Assembly (NCBI GenBank): GCA_039198225.1
Contig: JBCCTQ010000016.1
Span: 19,608-83,607 of the forward strand
Source: JASJAR01 sp039198225
GTDB taxonomy: Bacteria > Pseudomonadota > Alphaproteobacteria > Rhodobacterales > Rhodobacteraceae
DNA length: 64,000 nucleotides
Direction: 5' to 3'
This document shows, one piece after another, positions 60,444 through 64,000 of the stretch. The notes under the pieces were generated by a model. It was not told the DNA's origin. It saw nothing but the letters and a program-made list of their open reading frames with translations, and did not search any database. The first letter of the stretch is position 1; each line of letters begins with the position of its first letter. A program made the translations under genes and the position numbers.

Positions 60444-63400
60444 ATGGCTGACCCCAAAAATCTAACTCAAAAGCTCACAATCTCCGGTGCCCCTGAAGGG
60501 TTCGATGCGCGCCTGATCGTTGCCGAAGTGGCGAAGGCCGAGGGGCCCGTGGTGCATGTGGCCCGCGATGATCGACGTCTCCAGGCCATGGCCGACGCGT
60601 TGGCCATCACCGCGCCCGATCTTCCGGTGCTTCGGTTTCCAGGCTGGGATTGCCTGCCCTATGACCGGGTCTCCCCCAATGCCGATATCTCGGCGGCCCG
60701 GATGGCGACCTTGGCCGGGCTTTTGGCGGGCGGGCCAGAACGCTTCATCCTTCTGACCACGCTCAATGCCGCGACCCAAAGGATCCCGGCGCGGGCGGTC
60801 CTCGGCCAGGCAAGTTTCGCCGCCCATGTTGGCGACCGGATCGACGAGGCAGCCCTCCGGGCGTTTCTCGTTCGGATGGGCTTTGTCCAGTCGCCCACGG
60901 TCACCGAGCCCGGCGATTATGCGGTGCGGGGCGGCATCATAGACATTTATCCGCCAGGCGAGACGGGCCCGATCCGGCTCGATCTTTTCGGCGACGTGCT
61001 TGATGGCGCGCGCCGGTTTGACCCGGTGAGCCAGCGGACCACCGAAAAGCTCGACCGGGTCGAATTGGCCCCGGTCTCCGAAGTGATCCTCGATGATGCC
61101 GCCATCACCCGGTTTCGCCAAAACTACCGGCTCGAATTCGGCGCCGCGGGCACGGATGATCCGCTCTATGAGGCGGTCTCGGCGGGGCGGAAACAGGCCG
61201 GGATGGAGCATTGGCTCGCCTTTTTCCACGAGGGGCTCGAAACCCTTTTTGACTATCTTCCCGGTGCGCCGGTGTTCCTCGATGACGGGACCGAGCCCCA
61301 ACGGATTGCCCGCTGGGAGGCGGTGGAAGACCAATATGACGCCCGGGCCGAAGCCATGGCCGCGAAAGGGCGGCTCGACAGCGTCTATAAGCCCGCACCT
61401 CCTGCGGGGCTCTATCTCGACGGCGATGCGTGGGAGGCCGGTCTGGCAGACCGGCGGGTCCTCCAATTGGTCCAATTGCCCCAGCCCACAGGGCCCGGGG
61501 TCATCGATGCGGGCGGGCGGATCGGGCGCGATTTTGCGCCGGAACGTCAGCAGGAAAGCATCAGTCTTTTCGGATCTTTGGCAGATCACCTTAAGAGAAA
61601 GGTTGAAGACGGTCCGGTGGTCGTGGCGTCCTATTCCGAAGGGGCGAGGGAGCGGCTCCAGGGGCTCATTGAAGACCAGGGCATCCTCGGGGCGAGCCTT
61701 GTCTCGTCCTTAAAGGAGATCGACGGCCAAACGCGCGGTGTCTTCCTGTTGGTCTGGTCCTTGGAACACGGCTTTGAGGGCAAGGGGCTCACGGTCGTTT
61801 CCGAACAGGATGTCCTCGGCGACCGGCTGATCCGGGCCCCCAAGAAAAAGCGGCGGGCGGAGAACTTCCTGACCGAGGTCCAGTCCCTCGCGCCGGGTGA
61901 TCTCGTCGTCCATGTGGACCATGGGCTGGGGCGCTACCAGGGCCTCGAAGTTATCGAAGCGCTCGGCGCGCCCCATGAATGCATCCATCTTGAATATGCG
62001 GAAGCCACCCGGTTTTACCTTCCGGTGGAAAATATCGAGCTTCTGTCGCGCTACGGCCATGACGAGGGGCTCCTCGACCGGCTGGGCGGCGGGGCCTGGC
62101 AAGCCAAGAAAGCCAAGCTCAAAGCGCGGATCCGCGAGATCGCTGATCGGCTGATCCGGATCGCGGCCGAGCGGCATTTGCGGAAAGGTGCGCTTCTGTC
62201 ACCGCCCGAGGGGATGTGGGACGCGTTCGCGGCGCGGTTTCCTTACGAAGAGACCGAAGACCAGCTTCGGGCCATCGAGGACGTCGTGGCCGATCTGTCG
62301 TCCGGGACACCCATGGACCGGCTCATTTGCGGCGATGTGGGCTTCGGGAAGACGGAAGTTGCCATGCGCGCGGCCTTTATTGCCGCGCTTTCGGGGGTCC
62401 AGGTGGCCGTTATCGCGCCGACCACACTCTTGGCGCGCCAACACGCCAAGAGTTTCGCCGAACGCTTCCGCGGCTTTCCGATCGAGGTCCGGCAATTGTC
62501 GCGCTTTGTCGGTACCAAAGAGGCCCAGGCCACGCGGGACGGGCTGGCACGGGGCAGCGTCGATATCGTCATCGGCACCCATGCGGTCTTGGCAAAATCG
62601 GTGCGCTTTCAGAACCTCGGCCTCCTGATCATCGACGAAGAACAGCATTTTGGCGTCGCCCATAAGGAGCGGCTGAAAGAGATGCGCTCAGACGTCCACG
62701 TTCTGACGCTCACGGCCACGCCGATCCCCAGGACGCTCCAATTGTCGCTGACAGGAGTGCGGGATCTTTCGATCATCGGCACACCGCCTGTCGATCGGTT
62801 GGCCATCCGCACCTACGTCTCGGAATTCGACACGGTGACCTTGCGGGAAGCGCTTCTGAGGGAACGCTACCGGGGCGGGCAGAGCTTTTTCGTGGTGCCT
62901 CGCATCGCGGATCTTCCCGAGATCGAGGATTGGCTCAAAACGGAGGTGCCGGAAGTCAGCTATGTGGTCGCCCATGGTCAAATGGCCGCCGGTGAACTCG
63001 ATGACCGGATGAACGCCTTTTATGACGGGAAGTTTGACGTTCTTCTCTCGACGACGATTGTCGAATCCGGCCTCGATATACCCACGGCGAACACGATGGT
63101 CGTCCACCGGGCGGACATGTTTGGCCTCGCCCAGCTTTACCAGATCCGGGGTCGGGTGGGGCGCGCTAAGACCCGGGCCTATGCGTATCTGACAACCAAG
63201 CCACGGGCAAAACTCACGGATACGGCGGAGAAACGGCTCCGGGTGCTCGGCTCGCTCGACAGCCTCGGGGCGGGTTTCACCCTGGCGAGCCAAGACCTGG
63301 ATATCCGCGGCGCTGGAAACCTTATCGGGGAGGAGCAATCGGGCCATATCCGCGAAGTGGGCTATGAGCTTTACCAATCCATGCTCGAAGAGGCGATTGC

Positions 63401-63911
63401 TAAGATCAAAGCCGGTGAGATGGAGGGGCTCACCCAGGCCGACGACCAATGGGCCCCGGTGATCAATCTCGGGGTGCCGGTCTTGATTCCAGAGAATTAC
63501 GTTCCCGATCTTGATGTGCGTCTCGGTCTTTACCGGCGGCTTTCCGGGCTCCAGTCCAAGGTCGAGCTTGAAGGGTTTGCGGCCGAGTTGATCGACCGGT
63601 TTGGTAAATTACCAAAGGAAGTCAACACGCTCCTCCTCGTTGTCCGCATTAAGGGTGAATGTAAAAAGGCTGGGATCGCCAAGTTCGATGCCGGGCCTAA
63701 AGGGGCGACGATCCAGTTTTGGGGCGATAAATTCGCCGATCCGGCAGGGCTTGTGGAGTTCATCCAAGCCCAAAACGGGCTTGCCAAGGTCAAGGACAAC
63801 AAGATCGTGGTCCGGAGGGATTGGAAGAAAGACAGCGACAAGATCAAAGGCGCATTCGCGATCGCCCGCGACCTGGCAGACAAAGCCAAAGGGGCAAAAA
63901 GCGCTGCTTAA
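60444..63911 (+). CDS. mfd: Transcription-repair coupling factor Mfd
   Basis: Removes RNA polymerase stalled at lesions and recruits UvrA. The 1155-residue protein has the UvrB-homology N terminus (RFPGWDCLPYDRVSPN), a CarD-like RNAP-interacting domain (LAPGDLVVHVDHGLGRYQGL, about residue 485), and the RecG-like translocase with Walker A GDVGFGKTEV (about 629-638), DEEQHFGV (about 728), TATPIPRTLQLSLTG and the C-terminal TRCF domain. Length is standard. Confidence 0.96.
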   Translation: MADPKNLTQKLTISGAPEGFDARLIVAEVAKAEGPVVHVARDDRRLQAMADALAITAPDLPVLRFPGWDCLPYDRVSPNADISAARMATLAGLLAGGPERFILLTTLNAATQRIPARAVLGQASFAAHVGDRIDEAALRAFLVRMGFVQSPTVTEPGDYAVRGGIIDIYPPGETGPIRLDLFGDVLDGARRFDPVSQRTTEKLDRVELAPVSEVILDDAAITRFRQNYRLEFGAAGTDDPLYEAVSAGRKQAGMEHWLAFFHEGLETLFDYLPGAPVFLDDGTEPQRIARWEAVEDQYDARAEAMAAKGRLDSVYKPAPPAGLYLDGDAWEAGLADRRVLQLVQLPQPTGPGVIDAGGRIGRDFAPERQQESISLFGSLADHLKRKVEDGPVVVASYSEGARERLQGLIEDQGILGASLVSSLKEIDGQTRGVFLLVWSLEHGFEGKGLTVVSEQDVLGDRLIRAPKKKRRAENFLTEVQSLAPGDLVVHVDHGLGRYQGLEVIEALGAPHECIHLEYAEATRFYLPVENIELLSRYGHDEGLLDRLGGGAWQAKKAKLKARIREIADRLIRIAAERHLRKGALLSPPEGMWDAFAARFPYEETEDQLRAIEDVVADLSSGTPMDRLICGDVGFGKTEVAMRAAFIAALSGVQVAVIAPTTLLARQHAKSFAERFRGFPIEVRQLSRFVGTKEAQATRDGLARGSVDIVIGTHAVLAKSVRFQNLGLLIIDEEQHFGVAHKERLKEMRSDVHVLTLTATPIPRTLQLSLTGVRDLSIIGTPPVDRLAIRTYVSEFDTVTLREALLRERYRGGQSFFVVPRIADLPEIEDWLKTEVPEVSYVVAHGQMAAGELDDRMNAFYDGKFDVLLSTTIVESGLDIPTANTMVVHRADMFGLAQLYQIRGRVGRAKTRAYAYLTTKPRAKLTDTAEKRLRVLGSLDSLGAGFTLASQDLDIRGAGNLIGEEQSGHIREVGYELYQSMLEEAIAKIKAGEMEGLTQADDQWAPVINLGVPVLIPENYVPDLDVRLGLYRRLSGLQSKVELEGFAAELIDRFGKLPKEVNTLLLVVRIKGECKKAGIAKFDAGPKGATIQFWGDKFADPAGLVEFIQAQNGLAKVKDNKIVVRRDWKKDSDKIKGAFAIARDLADKAKGAKSAA

Positions 63912-63957
63912 AGGCGGGCTTCGCCCACGCTATTCCTGGTCGGGGGCTCTGCCCCCG

Positions 63958-63979
63958 GGCGCGTTGCGCCAGATTTTTT
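63958..63979 (+). terminator. Terminator-like hairpins downstream of mfd
   Basis: GGCGC, loop GTT, GCGCC, then AGATTTTTT. It is preceded by a second perfect hairpin (GGGGGC, TCT, GCCCCC at 63942-63956). The two hairpins resemble the left half of the dispersed repeat copies B and D. Confidence 0.65.
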
Positions 63980-64000
63980 GTTGGGGGGGGGGGGGCCCCC

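Noticed and set aside
1..64000. CRISPR arrays, toxin-antitoxin pairs, restriction-modification, prophage or complete insertion sequences
   Set aside because: No regularly spaced repeats, no methylase/nuclease pair, no integrase or transposase of normal length was seen; the HNH gene stands alone.

Overview
The window is a GC-rich stretch of chromosome, almost wall-to-wall genes, from an alphaproteobacterium that looks like a member of the Rhodobacterales (Rhodobacteraceae sensu lato). This placement is an inference from gene content and gene neighbourhoods: lptD-surA-pdxA-rsmA, tkt-zapA, cvpA-radA-pqiA, alr-mlaE-mlaF, a DUF6280-like protein beside efp, a 'SufBCD component' membrane protein, and intergenic GGAGTATTTT repeats with GC hairpins. 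No phage, plasmid, CRISPR or intact insertion sequence is visible. The only RNA gene recognised is a tRNA-Cys(GCA) at 52003-52076.

Layout. 1-9.4 kb: an outer-membrane biogenesis/housekeeping operon on the minus strand (lptD, surA, pdxA, rsmA; rsmA runs off the left edge), pepA-holC on the plus strand, the two NAD(P)HX repair enzymes as separate genes, and two tiny membrane proteins. 9.5-27.5 kb: valS, an ABA4-like membrane protein, pyrG, secG, a cyclic-nucleotide-binding-domain protein, tkt, zapA, cvpA, radA, a PqiA-like protein, an esterase with a divergent AraC regulator, mlaFE, alr and a rhomboid protease. 27.6-37.3 kb is catabolic: a HisD-like dehydrogenase (broken by one in-frame TAG) coupled to a cupin protein, an HNH nuclease, threonine ammonia-lyase, a membrane-anchored exo/endonuclease-phosphatase, and a complete L-threonate operon (ltnD-otnK-otnC-otnI) followed by a MarR regulator. 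37.5-43.2 kb: a chemoreceptor, a Tat-exported agmatine deiminase, and an ECF sigma/anti-sigma pair divergent from a secreted protein and a 37-residue lipoprotein. 43.4-52.3 kb is the most accessory part: an orphan Tat-exported amide/urea-type binding protein, an unrecognised two-gene membrane module, a luciferase-family protein, an SLC13 transporter, and a roughly 1.5 kb low-GC gene desert ending at tRNA-Cys. 52.3-64 kb returns to housekeeping: a TolC-family protein, an acidic DUF2497/PopZ-like protein, efp, ygfZ, a class V aminotransferase, hemB and mfd.

The observations most worth following up are: (1) a single TAG codon at 28735-28737 inside an otherwise perfect HisD-like frame, where reading continues 72 codons to a stop that overlaps the next start; (2) the epimerase and dehydratase halves of the usually fused Nnr protein, which lie in the same frame but are split by a copy of the genome's dispersed intergenic repeat, which supplies the stops and the new Shine-Dalgarno; (3) a pair of divergent ECF-type promoters with identical architecture (GGAAT, 16-base spacer, CGTAA) in front of the sigma factor and its presumed target; (4) two near-perfect operator palindromes in front of the catabolic operons without an obvious cognate regulator; and (5) the unrecognised periplasmic/cytosolic protein pair at 45.1-47.7 kb.
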